The position numbers were made by a program, and so were the translations under genes. A stretch of DNA of 64,000 bases from Citrus sinensis (taxonomy: Eukaryota > Streptophyta > Magnoliopsida > Sapindales > Rutaceae), in NCBI RefSeq assembly GCF_022201045.2, contig NC_068558.1:47843501-47907500 (forward strand), written 5' to 3'. The notes below the pieces were generated by a model. That model worked only from the letters and a program-made list of their open reading frames with translations, was not told where the DNA came from and did no database searches. Below are positions 49,650 to 61,621 of the stretch, in pieces. Numbering within the stretch: the first letter of the stretch is position 1; each line of letters begins with the position of its first letter.

Positions 49650-50406
49650 CGCTTCGATTGATTGATTGATACTTACGGGGCAAGAGAGATTGGTTAAATG
49701 GTTCCTTTCTTTTTGTTTGTTGCTATTTTCGTAATGGATCGTTCTTTTTGTCAATTGATGTGTTTGCCGGAACTCCAAAGAATAGCGACAACAGACCATA
49801 TCATATGGAATGGAATGGATCGGTCGTAGGTTTTATTTATTTACTATCCGTTTGTTTTTAACTTTATTTCAAAAGGAAATAAGGAATAGTATGCGTCCTC
49901 CCAAAAAAAAAAAAAGTATGCAAAAGGAAACATTAGTGTTGGTGATGGCATACGATTAAATTTTTATTCAATTTTACTTTATTCTTCTATAGAGGTTAGG
50001 TTTAGGAAAATATAAATTTGATTAATGAGTACCCATGCATTAAGGTCTATATTTCTTTTCATTTCCCCCTAATTATGAGTATATTCCATGTGGAGTTAAT
50101 TTTGGGAACACGATCCTGTTTAAAATTTATGACCACAGCCCAAAAGCAAATAATTTTGAGAAGTAAAGCCCAAAAAACAAAAGGGAAAATCCCATCTAAA
50201 GTGCGGAGAACAATCAGTTTCTACAAACATTTCAATGAATCATAGCAATCAATCAATCAACTCGGAGTCCCAGCATAGTTGATGGCTTTTAACAAAAAAA
50301 TTTTGTGATGACTACTACTGCAGTAGCATCAGCCAATGATTGATTTGTTTGCAATCCTATTCCTGCTACTACAAATGCCTTTGTAATCTCTGCCGTTCAC
50401 GTACTC
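49650..50406. other. Intergenic between 85-residue gene and invertase 3' end
   Basis: Leader and promoter of the minus-strand 85-residue gene, then the 3' UTR of the invertase. No other feature. Confidence 0.5.
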
Positions 50407-53400
50407 TCAAAATGAGGCTGAGCGGCTGAGCCTTGGCTTAGCTATCTTCTTGTCTTCCTCAAGAGAAATCATCAGAAGATTGGAAGGATTCTCAACCATC
50501 ATTTTTGCAACCAAGTAGCCAGCTATGCTCCATGTTTGATATTTTCTTGCCTGCTTCCCAACATAACGCCCAGTCTTACCATCATAGTACTCAGGCCACC
50601 CATCTTTAGAGAGGCGCTGCTCCGCCAGCTCTATAGCTCGTTTTGCAATTTGAGGCCTTCCGGTTTTGATGGATGCTGCTGTAAGCAGCCATAACAGAAC
50701 TACCATAGAGAAACCAAACAGCCGCATGTCAGGAAGAAAAAAAAAAGAGGAACAGCAATGCAAAAAAGATCGTCCACAGAGTCTGAGATTCAATTAGGAA
50801 ATTTCGAAGAGCACAACATACGATCTGAATCTCACTCACGTAAAATTCATTTCATCAATATAATCAGCAAACAACGCTGTGCTACATTGTCAGAAAAAAA
50901 GGTGTATCAAGGAGTAGCTAACTTCAGTTCTTCATTGGTAAGTAATAGTCAAAACTCAAAAAATTAAATATGAGATGTGTGCTTGTACCTGGCCAAGATC
51001 CACCGTTATGGTAACTCCATCGTGTGTTCTTAGGATCGTAACCAGTGACAATCCTCCATTCATGTCCATCCAAGGCTGGGTAAGATATCTTCAATGGCAT
51101 CTCTCCAATCAAGTCCTCCCAACGCTCCTCAATCAAATCCATGATTGCCGTTGCCTGTGCAGGGGTGGCTAGAGAACTCAAAATGGCAATGCAGTTCCCA
51201 ACTAAGAACCACCGGAAGTCCATTCTAGCTGGACTGACATTCCCAATCAAATATCCTCCTCTCAATGGCATGAAATCAAATACCCAATCAGGAATAGAAT
51301 CTGGAATGACATTAAACTTGTTAACAGCTGTGTGGGAGTATTCCTCGGTCTTATAACGGTATATGTTATTTAGCTGCGTAAAATCAAGCCAGTAATATTT
51401 CTGGATGTGATAGCTGAGAGCTGTGATCCTCTTATCAATTCGCTCAATCAATTCCTTGCCATCGCGCTCTGGTTTTAACATCTGACGAGCACACCGCAGT
51501 GCGAAATAGAAGAGAGACTGGATCTCAATTGGATACCCATAAATTCCCTGTAAGTCAAAAGAAACTCGTCAAAGATAATTTTATGAATTACGAAGTAGAT
51601 AAATAAATTCCCAAAACTTGGCTAGCTAGCCAACAAGCTAGAATCAAACATAAGACTTCATGAGGATCATATTCGCTATCCAGCATATCCGATCAACACG
51701 GTAAATGGATGCGCTTTAATTAACTAAAAATTTTGAACCTTACAGGCTAAAAAGAATTTATTATCAGCTATATAACTAGTAGGAATTTCACATCATAACT
51801 AGCAATGAAAAAACTAAGTTGACACTAGCTAGACTGCCTTCTTGTCTAGCTACCAAAAACAGGGACAAATAATTCCAAAGAAGAACAGAAAGCCCAAGTA
51901 GAACTTGGCTCACGTTTAGGACAAAATAATATTCTCGATGAGTAATAATATTTCAACAACTAACAAAAAGACTTACCATCCTCCTGTCAATCATGCTACA
52001 TCCATCTGCACACAAAAGAGTGGGAAAAGTATCAAAGCCATCTGAGAGACAAAGGTTAAGTATCAATTTCATTCCTCTCTGCACCTCAGGCAACTCTGCC
52101 AGAGCATAGTCACGAGTGCACTTGGTATATGATCTTAGCAGTATAATCCACCAAAACCCAGAATCTACAGGTGCAACTCTTCCTATAGCACTGCCACCAA
52201 AATCCGCAACCAAGGTCTCCTTTTGCTGATGCGAGTTAAAGAGTACCTTAAAACTAGCAGGCATCACACCTTCTCCCAGGGTAAAGTTATCGATCCTCTT
52301 CTCCCAACCTTGTAGGTGAAGGGTCTTCAACAGGAAGTTCTTCACAATCTCTGGTTCTGCAGGTTCAATCATCAGGCAAGCTAAGGCCGTGGGAACAAAG
52401 TCCCTCACAAAAACCTTCAGTTATACAATGAAAAATATCATCAACTCTTGGAGAAGCAAAACTAAATTAGATAAAATTGCAGAAATGACTAATAAATTAT
52501 AATGCACGGCTAAAAGTTTCTCAAAACCTCCAGTGGCTTACACTTAGCAATCAGTGTTGACTGGAGGAAAAAAGCAGATAAGAAATACAATCAAAATGAG
52601 ATATGCATTATTACCGAGAAGAAACGCAAAGAAAAATTACGAAAAGTCAATTTTTCTATTTAATCAAATTTATGCACAAATTAGAACGAATGCCACAGCT
52701 CAAATCCTGTACACAGATATAATAAAGAAAACACAAGAATACAATATACAAATTAAGATTAATCGATGGTGCATCTGAGAGTGTTTTCAAAAGCATTTTC
52801 AAAAGTCCTTAATAGATTATTTATGTTTACCTATGGAGAACTTACGAATGAAAAACACTTAATTGATCATAAAGGGCATTTTAAGTGCTTTTACAAGAAA
52901 TCACTTCTACACAAGCGAAAGTTCAATGGACAAGTTACGTTTACCTGATTGTAGTTCAATGCCTCGGCGTTGGGATCCATCGCAGCGAATGTCCCCACAG
53001 GCTTTCCTTTAAAGTACACGTAAGACTTCTTAAGTCTTTCCAACGCCTCTTCCATCATCGCAGCACCAGTACTCTCTCCGTTCTCCTGATGATTACCAAC
53101 GATAGATCTCAGCGCAAGATCAAAGGCCTCAAGATTCGTACCGACACTCGGGCACGGCTTTAACGGCAATGCCTTTGGCAAAATCACGTTCTCGGTGACG
53201 TTGTTCTCGTGGCCCTGCAGTCTCACAGTCTTCTTCGCCTTCTCCGGCTTCAGTATCTCTCCGTTTTGCGAAGCTTCTGAGCTCTCTTTTGTCCAAGCAA
53301 CTGAAGATTTTACATCCTCTAAAGATAGCGAATCGTCTTTCTCTTTAGATTCTTCGGTAGTACGTAAAGTTTCAATCACTATAAACTCGGTCGAAGAAGT

Positions 53401-53634
53401 AACATTCGGTTGAATCTCGACCAAAGGATCCGCCGCTGTGGCTTCATCGACCGATGAGCTGTTCTTTCCAGCAAGTGAAGAAGCCGCTGACATAAATTCC
53501 TTGTGCGACATATTTTCTTGCTCTACCATATCCTCGTCGACAGCCGAGTAGCCACTCGTATGTGCCGGCGCCGGTGGTGGAAAAATGTCTACTTCCTTTG
53601 CATCATGTAAGAGATCTCGCAGCTTTTTTGTCAT
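50407..53634 (-). CDS. Neutral/alkaline invertase (GH100) with long N-terminal region
   Basis: Four coding exons on the minus strand, in gene order 53634-52945, 52414-51977, 51547-50989 and 50699-50407, encode 659 aa. A non-coding first exon upstream is implied by an acceptor directly before the ATG and a CTGTGAAG|GTAATC donor near 53722. The enzyme hydrolyses sucrose to glucose and fructose at neutral pH. The GH100 core begins near residue 192 and includes [79 protein letters not shown] and [17 protein letters not shown]. The core and the four-exon layout look like the cytosolic beta clade. The first 190 residues are acidic and Ser/Thr/Glu-rich, longer than the roughly 100 usual for that clade, and do not look like a transit peptide. 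The C-terminus is RLSRSASF. Confidence 0.94.
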
Positions 53635-54242
53635 TCTAGTGAGAGATTATTATTTATGTGAGATGATATAAAATACTTTTTTTATTTTCATGTTATAATT
53701 ATTGCAGTTAGAGAGAGATTACCTTCACAGTTATTGGTTGCTTTCTTGGAGAGACGGGAAAGAGAGAGAGAGAGAGATTCAGTTACCACAGAGAGAGCAA
53801 TGGAGAGGTCGCTAGGGAGAATTGAACATGCACGGAGTGTGTGCTATTTTTGTTTTGGCGGTTAGAGAGAATTCAAGAATGGAAATTGTAAAATAGGTCT
53901 TCCTTCGAGATTATTTACAAAGTTGCCATCTCAGCTGTATAGCTATTAGCTATATGAAATGTAAGGTCGTTAACAGGATCGTAATTCGAAAATTCGAAAT
54001 CGATTTGCAATTTTGCATGCTTAAGATACTTTCATTAGGGGCGTTTTGGGAATGTAAAGCAGCTAGCGATCCTTTCGGTTACCGAAGCGGGAAAATAATT
54101 CGTGGGTTTATGCTATTGTGCCCCCCGTGGCACATTGATAACTGGAATGAACGATATTTGAATTCTTCCGATCCAGTAGATTCTCTACACGTGTCTCATC
54201 GCGGAGAAAATAACCGTTCTTAATTGTGAGAAGCCCAGTAGT
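53635..54242. other. Invertase 5' UTR exon, promoter and upstream DNA
   Basis: Contains the 5' UTR intron and non-coding exon (GA-repeat at about 53760-53780), then promoter. No other gene seen. Confidence 0.5.
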
Positions 54243-54312
54243 TAGTTTATTGAAGAGAAAGCTTAGCTAGCTAATTAGTTTATTCAAGAGAAAGATAGCT
54301 AGCTAGCAAATT
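54243..54312. repeat. Short tandem duplication
   Basis: AGTTTATTGAAGAGAAAGCT and AGTTTATTCAAGAGAAAGAT, each followed by TAGCTAGC, form two copies of about 36 bp. Confidence 0.75.
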
Positions 54313-54350
54313 CGGTTATTTCAGTCTTCATCTTTGCTTCCTATTTTCTT

Positions 54351-54704
54351 TTAGGCCACGGGATTTGCCTGTTCAATTTGTATTGGGGGCAAGCAACTGC
54401 CATTGGACCTTGGAAGTGTTTTCGTCTGAAAAGCATCACAAGTGTTCATAACAAAATCATGCCAAGAATCCTCCCTTTGAGATGCTGAATAATAAGATGA
54501 GATCAAAATGATATGAGTCAACCGGACAAGGTAAGAAAAGGTGCAATTCCAGTGATGAAAATAAATAACCCATTTTGTAAAAATCGCCGCAACTTTGTGA
54601 TCCTCGAAAAGAGAATTCTCCTCAACTGAACGTGAAATTCCACTATTGAAACTGCAAACAGCTTTTGCAAACTCATTCATGGAAAGCAATATTATCCTGG
54701 CCCA
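54351..54704 (-). pseudogene. Unidentified exon-like open frame, possible gene fragment
   Basis: The minus-strand frame reads YWARIILLSMNEFAKAVCSF, then EENSLFEDHKVAAIFTKW, a hydrophobic T-rich middle that looks intronic and ends at a good acceptor (TCTTATTATTCAG), and SQREDSWHDFVMNTCDAFQT to NPVA-stop. The two outer parts look like real protein, but the only GT at the left edge does not keep phase with the acceptor. It could be the last exons of a gene lost upstream, or a decayed copy. I do not recognise the family. Confidence 0.3.
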
Positions 54705-54849
54705 ATATTACTAGGAGCAAAACTAACATAGCCCTCACCGATAGGCATTTGGTCCAATAGGTGAAGTCTTACACTTATAATATTGAGTTCAAGAATTTGA
54801 GTCTCCATAAGAGTTTTATAGAGATTAATTTCAGTACTTCATCAATTAT

Positions 54850-55225
54850 CAACATAATTGAGTGAAAACAGTCTCTCCCTTACAAAATGTGAGTGGAGTA
54901 GACACCCCTCCATATATGAGTAAGTGTTTCAGTGTGTCAATGTATGACATGATTAAGTGAAGACAGTCTCTCTCTTATGAAATGTAAATAAAGTAAACAC
55001 CCCTCTATATATATATATGAGTAAGTGCTTCATTGTGTCAATGTATGACATAATTGAGTAAATACAATCTCTCCCTTACGAAATGTGAGTGGAGTGGACA
55101 TTTCTCTAATATTATAGATGGTTTAAAATATATGAGTAAGTGTTTCAGTGTGCCAATGTATGACGATAATTATAGAGGATTTAAAATATATGGGTAAGTA
55201 TTTCAATGTGTCAATGTATGACGAT
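54850..55225. repeat. Tandem array, three units of about 95-100 bp plus shorter units
   Basis: Units start at ACATAATTGAGTGAAAACAG (54852), ACATGATTAAGTGAAGACAG (54947) and ACATAATTGAGTAAATACAA (55047). Each includes TCTCTCCCTTAC-like, AAGTAAACACCCCTC-like and GAGTAAGTGTTTCAGTGTGT words. Two shorter units with TTTAAAATATATGAGTAAGT follow. Confidence 0.8.
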
Positions 55226-55746
55226 GGTTCTAGTTATATAATATGATTATAAATATTAATTATAATATCTAATGTAATATCAATAACATCTCTGTATAAT
55301 AGACTTCAAAAAAAATAAAAACTAACATAGCCCTCAACACATTACTCAAGTATCAAGACAATAGCCAGAAATAAAAATATATTTTTTTATGAAGACAAGC
55401 TTAATTTCGAAGGCATGAGGTCAAGGAAGAAGCTCGCCATCCTGCAGCTACACAATTGTATAAACAAATATTACAATCTTGGCTACCCCTAAGTGCAGCA
55501 AATAAAAGGAAGATAAATAGCAAACAAATATTCATCTATCCAACATCCCATATCCTTATTTTTAATGTAAAATTCTAACAAAAATTACACACAGCTAGGA
55601 ACATGAATGTCAATTCCAAACACAGAGCATTCTACTATTTTAGGTTTCCTCCTACAGCCTCTGTATATAACTTTCCAAAAGAATGAAAATAAAAAAAGAT
55701 AAGCAACTGTCTAGAAGGCGGGCAACTCTTCCTATGATCCAGAGCT
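55226..55746. other. Intergenic
   Basis: AT-rich, includes the 3' UTR of the next minus-strand gene. No feature recognised. Confidence 0.45.
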
Positions 55747-58061
55747 CTATTTGTCAAACTCCCATATGACTCCTCCATCCTCTGAAAGACAATGACAAAT
55801 ACGTTAGCCATAACAAAGTACTTAAATGCAAGCGAGTCAAGCCAAAAGGCTTCCAAAATCTACAAATACGATTATTTTCAACCATGATGACAGGGAAATT
55901 CCATGATTCTTAATGGCAAAAGAGAGAGAAAACACTTCGAAGCTGGTCACCTCTGTAAGTACGTGATGGCTACATCAGCTCACAAATATCATTTGCATTA
56001 ATGCATTATGATCAACAATAATGGCAAATGATCCATGTTTTTTGTAATAATCATGAATACTCACAAGAACTACTCTCCCATCAAAACAGGATGCTTAAAA
56101 GGAAAAAAAAAATCTTCTTTCTCATTTCTGTTTCTTTTTTTCTAATTAATTATTTGCTCTTTTTATTTTCTAACAAAAAAATTAAGGGACGAGCCCACAG
56201 AAAAGGGCTGATTATTGTAGATACTCTTACAATCACAATTTACATAAAAAGCTTTCTTAAAGTCATCGTAAGACCCAAAAATGACCATTAGGCACCAAAT
56301 GTCCTTTTCATGTGTTTTTGAATGAATTTTAGCCTGGCACTATATTTTAGGGGTGGCATAACCGAACCTCAAATTTATTTCGGTTTTTGGTTCAGTTCAG
56401 TTTGACCCTAAAAACAAGTTGGTTGAGAATTGAAAACCGATTGGGTTTGAATTCACCTCACGTTAACACCGAACTGAACAACAAATTAAAACAGAGACTC
56501 TAAGCTAAGCCTAACTCATCTCCCTGTCACTAACTGCCATCAGTCATGCTACACCACCACCAGTCATCACACTCAACCACTGGCCACCCTTGTTATCTGT
56601 CACTCTCTTGCAGTAGTCAGTCTTTACTTTGTCGGCGTCGCAGCTCCCAACAGTACCACTGCCTGGTTGTCGCAACTTCCATCTCATCGGCTGTCAGGGT
56701 TGTAGCTCCCATCTAACTCATCAGCGCTGCAGTTCTTCACTTGATGGTAAGTTGGTTGGAACTGAATCTTAGCTTCTATACATTTACATCAAAATTTGAC
56801 TTCCAATAATTTCTGTTTTCACTCTATCTCCTTCTAATTAATTTCCTTTATCTACATATTTTTTCCTCTGTGGATATATTTGCTGCAAGCTCAGATTTCG
56901 AAACTTATCAATGGTTTTTCTTATTCTTTCTTGGAATTAAATCTTTCTCTTACTCTCAGATTGATGAGAATATTGTTTAATTATTTTAATTTTTCATGTT
57001 TGCTTTACTGAACTGTGTTAAATCTTATTGTCGTTGTGTTATTAAAGAATTGATGATTAATAAAGATAATTAGGTAGTTAATTAAGAAGATAAAGTTGAA
57101 ATTAAAAGCTGAAGCCAGAAGTAGCAATACGTGCAGTCTTCTAGGTTCTAATAATTGAGTTTATTACTTTACTGATGCTTGGTTCCCGTCATTGGTTTTG
57201 TAGACTCCTATCTAGACACAGCAAATTTGTCAATCTATATGACAACATTCTGATAAACACAATTGTTTATCTTTTAGCAAAATGGACTGATTACCGATGC
57301 TTCTTTGGTGGAGGTTAATTGTTGCTAATGTAACTGTTGCTTGTCGAGTTGAGCATTCATAGAGATTGAATTTTGGTGTAGAATTTGTAATTCAGTAATT
57401 TTATTATGTTGTTTCTTTTTTTTTTTAAGATTAATTATTTATTTGCTTGGATTTTGGCTTTTGGCTTTTGGAATTTTGAATTTTTTTATTTAAGCTATTT
57501 TTTTTGGCTGAATTTGTAATTAAATTTGAATTTTTAGCTGTAACCCAAAATTGCAACCCAAACCGAATTTTTAACAAAAAATTACAACCTCAATCCGAAC
57601 CGATATTTGAAACCAAACCAAAATAACTTTTCAACTTGTTTGGGTTAAATTCTCCAACCCAAATGGGTTGCAACCCAAACCGAATCCCGAAACATCCACA
57701 CCTAGTATGTTTGTATTAATTTATATCTTATCACTAAAATTATACAGTGACTTAACCTGTCAATAACAGCAATCAAAAAGATTATAGTCATCAAGGTCAT
57801 ACCTTTAACCTTCTTGTTTATCCAGATCTCCAGCAGCATCCCAGCACCAATTCCACCAGCAATGCAAGACCCATAGAAGGCTATGGCCGAGGGTAAAGAT
57901 CTTCGAGGAAGGAAATAGTAGTCTGGAATTTGCCTAATCTTTTTCGGAAGCCGCTTCTTTACAACTGGTTTCACACCTGCACCAGGGTCCTTCTGCAATT
58001 CACTACCAATGGCTTTCCAATCAACCTCCTTCAGAGGATCTTTCGACTCTTCAGTTCTCAT
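55747..58061 (-). CDS. Uncharacterised 97-residue single-membrane-span protein
   Basis: Two exons on the minus strand, 58061-57803 and 55781-55747, join at AAA-G|AG and encode 97 aa. The sequence starts MRTEESKDPLKEVDWKAIGS. A basic stretch (VKKRLPKKIRQIP) is followed by DYYFLPRRSLPSAIAFYGSC and one hydrophobic Gly-rich span (AFYGSCIAGGIGAGMLLEIWI, about 61-81). The protein ends KKVKEDGGVIWEFDK. The second exon is only 11 codons plus stop, but phase, a TTTCAG acceptor and the charged ending make the join convincing. Size and one span suggest a small organelle or ER membrane subunit; this is a guess. The 2.0-kb intron contains a hAT element. Confidence 0.8.
56348..57704. mobile_element. Non-autonomous hAT-like element inside the intron
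   Basis: Left end TAGGGGTGGCATAACCGAAC; right end CCGAATCCCGAAACATCCAC followed by ACCTA, that is TAGGTGTGGATG when reversed. The flanks CTATATTT and GTATGTTT match at 6 of 8 positions, a decayed 8-bp duplication. Subterminal regions are rich in AACCGAA/AACCCAAA motifs. A less AT-rich 200-bp stretch (about 56530-56740) might be captured sequence. No transposase was recognised. Confidence 0.7.
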
Positions 58062-59211
58062 GACCCAACAGATTAGAGCTCAATTCTACAAGTACAAAGC
58101 TAGAAGTTGTTAGATGGTTATGTTCAAAATCTACTACAAGAAAAGCCACAAACAATAATGGGGACCACGGCAACTCAGATTTAAGAGACTCATATGGAAA
58201 TGGGCAACTTGTGTACTCAATGCCATTATCAGATCCAGTGTTTGGAAAAAATAAGAATCTTTGAGGAAAGATAATTTCTGAATCCTTGAAGAAATTTCAT
58301 CTCAACTAATATAACAAGTCTTGCATCACTATCAAGGTGCGCACAAGTCATTCCAAGAAACCTTTCTATATATATATATATATAAGAGTTTAAATTTGTG
58401 CTATCTCCACCATTGAATGATTTACCATTACACTACTAGTTAGACCTATATGAATCAACCCACTTTGAGTAAAAACTGAAACATTTAATTGCCTTTTTCT
58501 TTTGAACAAATAACTCTATTTTATTCACGATAGCACTTTGCATAGTGTTTGTTTGATTTACAGGGAATTCAGAAAAAGTAAAAACTGAAAATAGGAATTA
58601 ACATTTAATTGGTCCAAAATTCCCAACCAAGTCGGGTAACCAAGCAACGAAAATCTTCATTTCTGCAAATGGTTTAAGTTCACACATCAAAGTTTGTTTT
58701 CAATTATACACTTTAGAATTGAAAACCTAAACATATGAAGTGCTCTTAGTGTCATTCCATCAAACAATTATGTGCATACACACATATTCCAATTCTGAAC
58801 ACAATCTAACTGTAAATCCATAAGATATAAATAATCAGATTTGTGGTAATAAACCCACAACACATAAATCTCATATCAATCACACAGTTAACAGCAGCAA
58901 AGCAATTCTCACAAACATTGAAAAAATAATACAATGTTAATTGTCCGCAGAAAAGAGAAGGAAGTCAAAAGTAAATGAAAAACTTGTGCACAGGAGTTCT
59001 CAGCCTAAATTAAGTTAGTTTCCCCATAAAACTTACTGGACTGTCGGATGCAGCTTGTACAAAGTTCCAACAAGCTAAGTCCTTATGCGCATGGATTCGT
59101 TTTTAAACGGCTGCCTTGGCAGTGTGTAGAAAATATAGAAGAAGCTTTAGGCTAGGCGTGTGTCTAGAAGGAAACTAAGAAACCGACTGATTTGGGCTTG
59201 CAGGTTGTATC
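58062..59211. other. Upstream DNA of the 97-residue gene
   Basis: Promoter and probably a non-coding exon. No other gene. Short TA run at about 58368-58382. Confidence 0.45.
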
Positions 59212-60117
59212 TAGGGGTAGGCAATTTCAGATTCAGATTGGATTCGGATGAATCAGATTGCGAAAAAATCATCCAATTCTAACCCAAACCTCAAATCTAA
59301 ATAAATTGGACCAGATGAATATTCCGGATCGATTCAGATGAGTTCTGATTTGAATGATATTTCGGATTTGGGGCTTTTTGGCAATTTTCACAAATTCATG
59401 AAATCTATAATTAGTGAAAACACAAGTAAATGTAAATCATCAGAAAAGAAAAGAAAATTAATCTCATCGTAAGCTTTCCTGATCATATATTCAACATTTA
59501 CTCAAAGCATTTTACATGTTCAAAGAATCAAAATAATCACATTAAGTCAGCAACTCAGCCAGAGCAAGGAAAGTAGTAGTATACCACTGAATCAAAAGAG
59601 AGCCAAAAGAGAATTTTCTAAAGAATTTATATTAGCCAAAAGAGAACCAACCAGGCAACCACAAGCTAATATAAGATAAGAAGCAACCAGGCAATCATGT
59701 TCAAAATGCGTCGGCATTACCATGAACAAGTCGCGAGGTTGCTGTCGGTGTCAGATGCTCGTCTGGAACGTCGATGGCGAGCGGCGTGCAACTGGCCGAC
59801 TGGACTTCGATGTCGACCAAGATGCGGCTGGGATCGTTTGGGTTGCGTCGTCGGCAGCGTGGTTCGCGGCGTCGGTCTGGTCGTCCGGAGAAGCGTCGTT
59901 GCTGATATTTTGGTTTTGGAATTAGCCTTTCACCTAGGAATTTTACTTCTGTGCTTTTATATTTAGTTAATATTATTTTTTTAAATCAGCAGTGCAGTCC
60001 CAATTTACCATCAGATTATTCGGATAGATCCGAATCCGATTCAATCCAAATCAAATCTGATTGGATGATATAAATCACATTCAATCTGATATTAGTTAAA
60101 TTTGAATCCGATAGACT
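59212..60117. mobile_element. hAT-like element, right end not found
   Basis: It starts TAGGGGTAGGCAATTTCAGA. Subterminal repeats are GATTCGGAT/ATCCGAATC in both flanks (59230-59370 and 60014-60117). A terminal CTACCCCTA is lacking, so the right tip seems lost. A GC-rich block at 59700-59930 stands out in an otherwise AT-rich element and may be captured DNA. Confidence 0.55.
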
Positions 60118-60131
60118 CTAAAGTCTAATAA

Positions 60132-60749
60132 GGTGGCTTTTGTTTTTTAACTTAATGACTTAAAATGACTTAACTTAATTAATTAAATTAATTAGAGATG
60201 TTTATTTTTATAACTTAATGAGACTTTTTAGGTAATTTTTACTTAATAAAATAAGCTAATTTTTTTGATTTTTTACTTAATTGAGAAATCTGAATTAAGT
60301 CAATTACTTGCTAATGATAAAAATATCTTTGTTTTATAATTTATTTTTCATGTCTATCCCAAAACTCACCCATAAATATTTACCTCACATAAAAATATCT
60401 CTGTTTTTTCTTTCTTATATTATATACGATAAAATTTAAAATTTATGGTATTTTATATATTAAAATTCCAAAATAATTATGTTTCACTTGAATATAGTTT
60501 TACTTATAAATGTTAAAATATTATGGTATTTAATATATTATTTATTTGACATTCAAATTTAACAAGGATACAAATGTAAAAGTATATATTTTTAGCTTTT
60601 TAAGTTGAAAAAACAAACAACTGAATATTTATTTTCTAAGATTCAGACGAAAAAATAAATATATTATTTAGATTCAAACATTCATACATATTCAGAATTC
60701 AGACTAATTCATATCTATTCAGATTTCAGACAAAAAAACAAACGCCACC
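60132..60749. mobile_element. MITE with GGTGGCKTTTGTTTTTT ends, TAA target site
   Basis: Left GGTGGCTTTTGTTTTTTAAC and right, reversed, GGTGGCGTTTGTTTTTTTGT. TAA flanks both ends (60129-60131, 60750-60752). 618 bp, AT-rich, no coding. PIF/Harbinger-like by its TWA target. Confidence 0.75.
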
Positions 60750-60752
60750 TAA

Positions 60753-61621
60753 GTTAGCGTTTACATTTTAAATTAGAGTGGTAATTCTGAGGAGTGGAAA
60801 TTCTGATATTAGGAGTGTGGAATGAGAGTAGTGTGGGTAGGTTGTTTACTTACATTAGAGTGAGAGTATAGAATTGTCTTGAATTAAAAGTAAATGGTTT
60901 TAAATTACAGTTTTATCTTTATTTAAAGAATTATAATATTTAATTACAAAATTAATAAAAAATATATTTAAAAAATAAAATATTTATTTTATTATATTTA
61001 TAAATTAATAATTATTAATATTCTTAATTATGTAAATCATAATTTTTTTATTAATTTTAATTTTAATTATGTAAATAAAAAAATTATTAATAATAGCAAT
61101 ACAAATGAAACATTATCATTGATAATATAGTACAAAATTAATATTTTTTAAAATAAAATATTTATTATTATTATTAATTAAATAAATAAATAAATATAAT
61201 AATATTATATTTTCAAATAAAGATATAATATAGTAATATTATTAATTCTCTATGAGTATAATAATATTATTTTTAAAACAATTTAATTTAGAACCACTGC
61301 AACTTATTATTTTTAACTAAATATAATAATATTATATTTAAATATGTTTAATAGTATTATTTTAATAAATTTAATTTATAAAATAACATACTAATGTTAT
61401 TTAAATAACTATAATATTATTTATTTTATTTTAAATATGAGGGTAAAAAAAAAAGAAGGGGGAGTAGATTTACACTCCCACTTCCCCCGTAGGAGTGAGA
61501 ATCCCACTCCCTACTTTAAATTTGGGTGGAGTCCACAGAGTGAGATTCCTACTCTCTTCTTAAAAATTGTAAATAAAAGAATCCACACTCCTCATTTTCA
61601 TTTCAGAGAATAAACACTACC
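60753..61621. mobile_element. GGTAGTGTTTAC-end element, full copy, TAA target site
   Basis: Left GTTAGCGTTTACATTTTAAA and right, reversed, GGTAGTGTTTATTCTCTGAA, flanked by TAA at 60750-60752 and 61622-61624. Subterminal GGAGTG/CACTCC-rich blocks sit at both ends. 869 bp. The right two-thirds match the truncated copy at 35877-36362. Confidence 0.75.

Noticed and set aside
49650-49799. Upstream in-frame extension (50 residues) of the 85-residue protein
   Set aside because: Translation of this part looks like leader sequence (RTIHYENSNKQKERNHL), while codon bias begins at the inner ATG.
59697-59966. 89- and 67-codon frames in a GC-rich block
   Set aside because: They lie inside a transposon, and two overlapping frames are open together because of the high GC content; no domain recognised.
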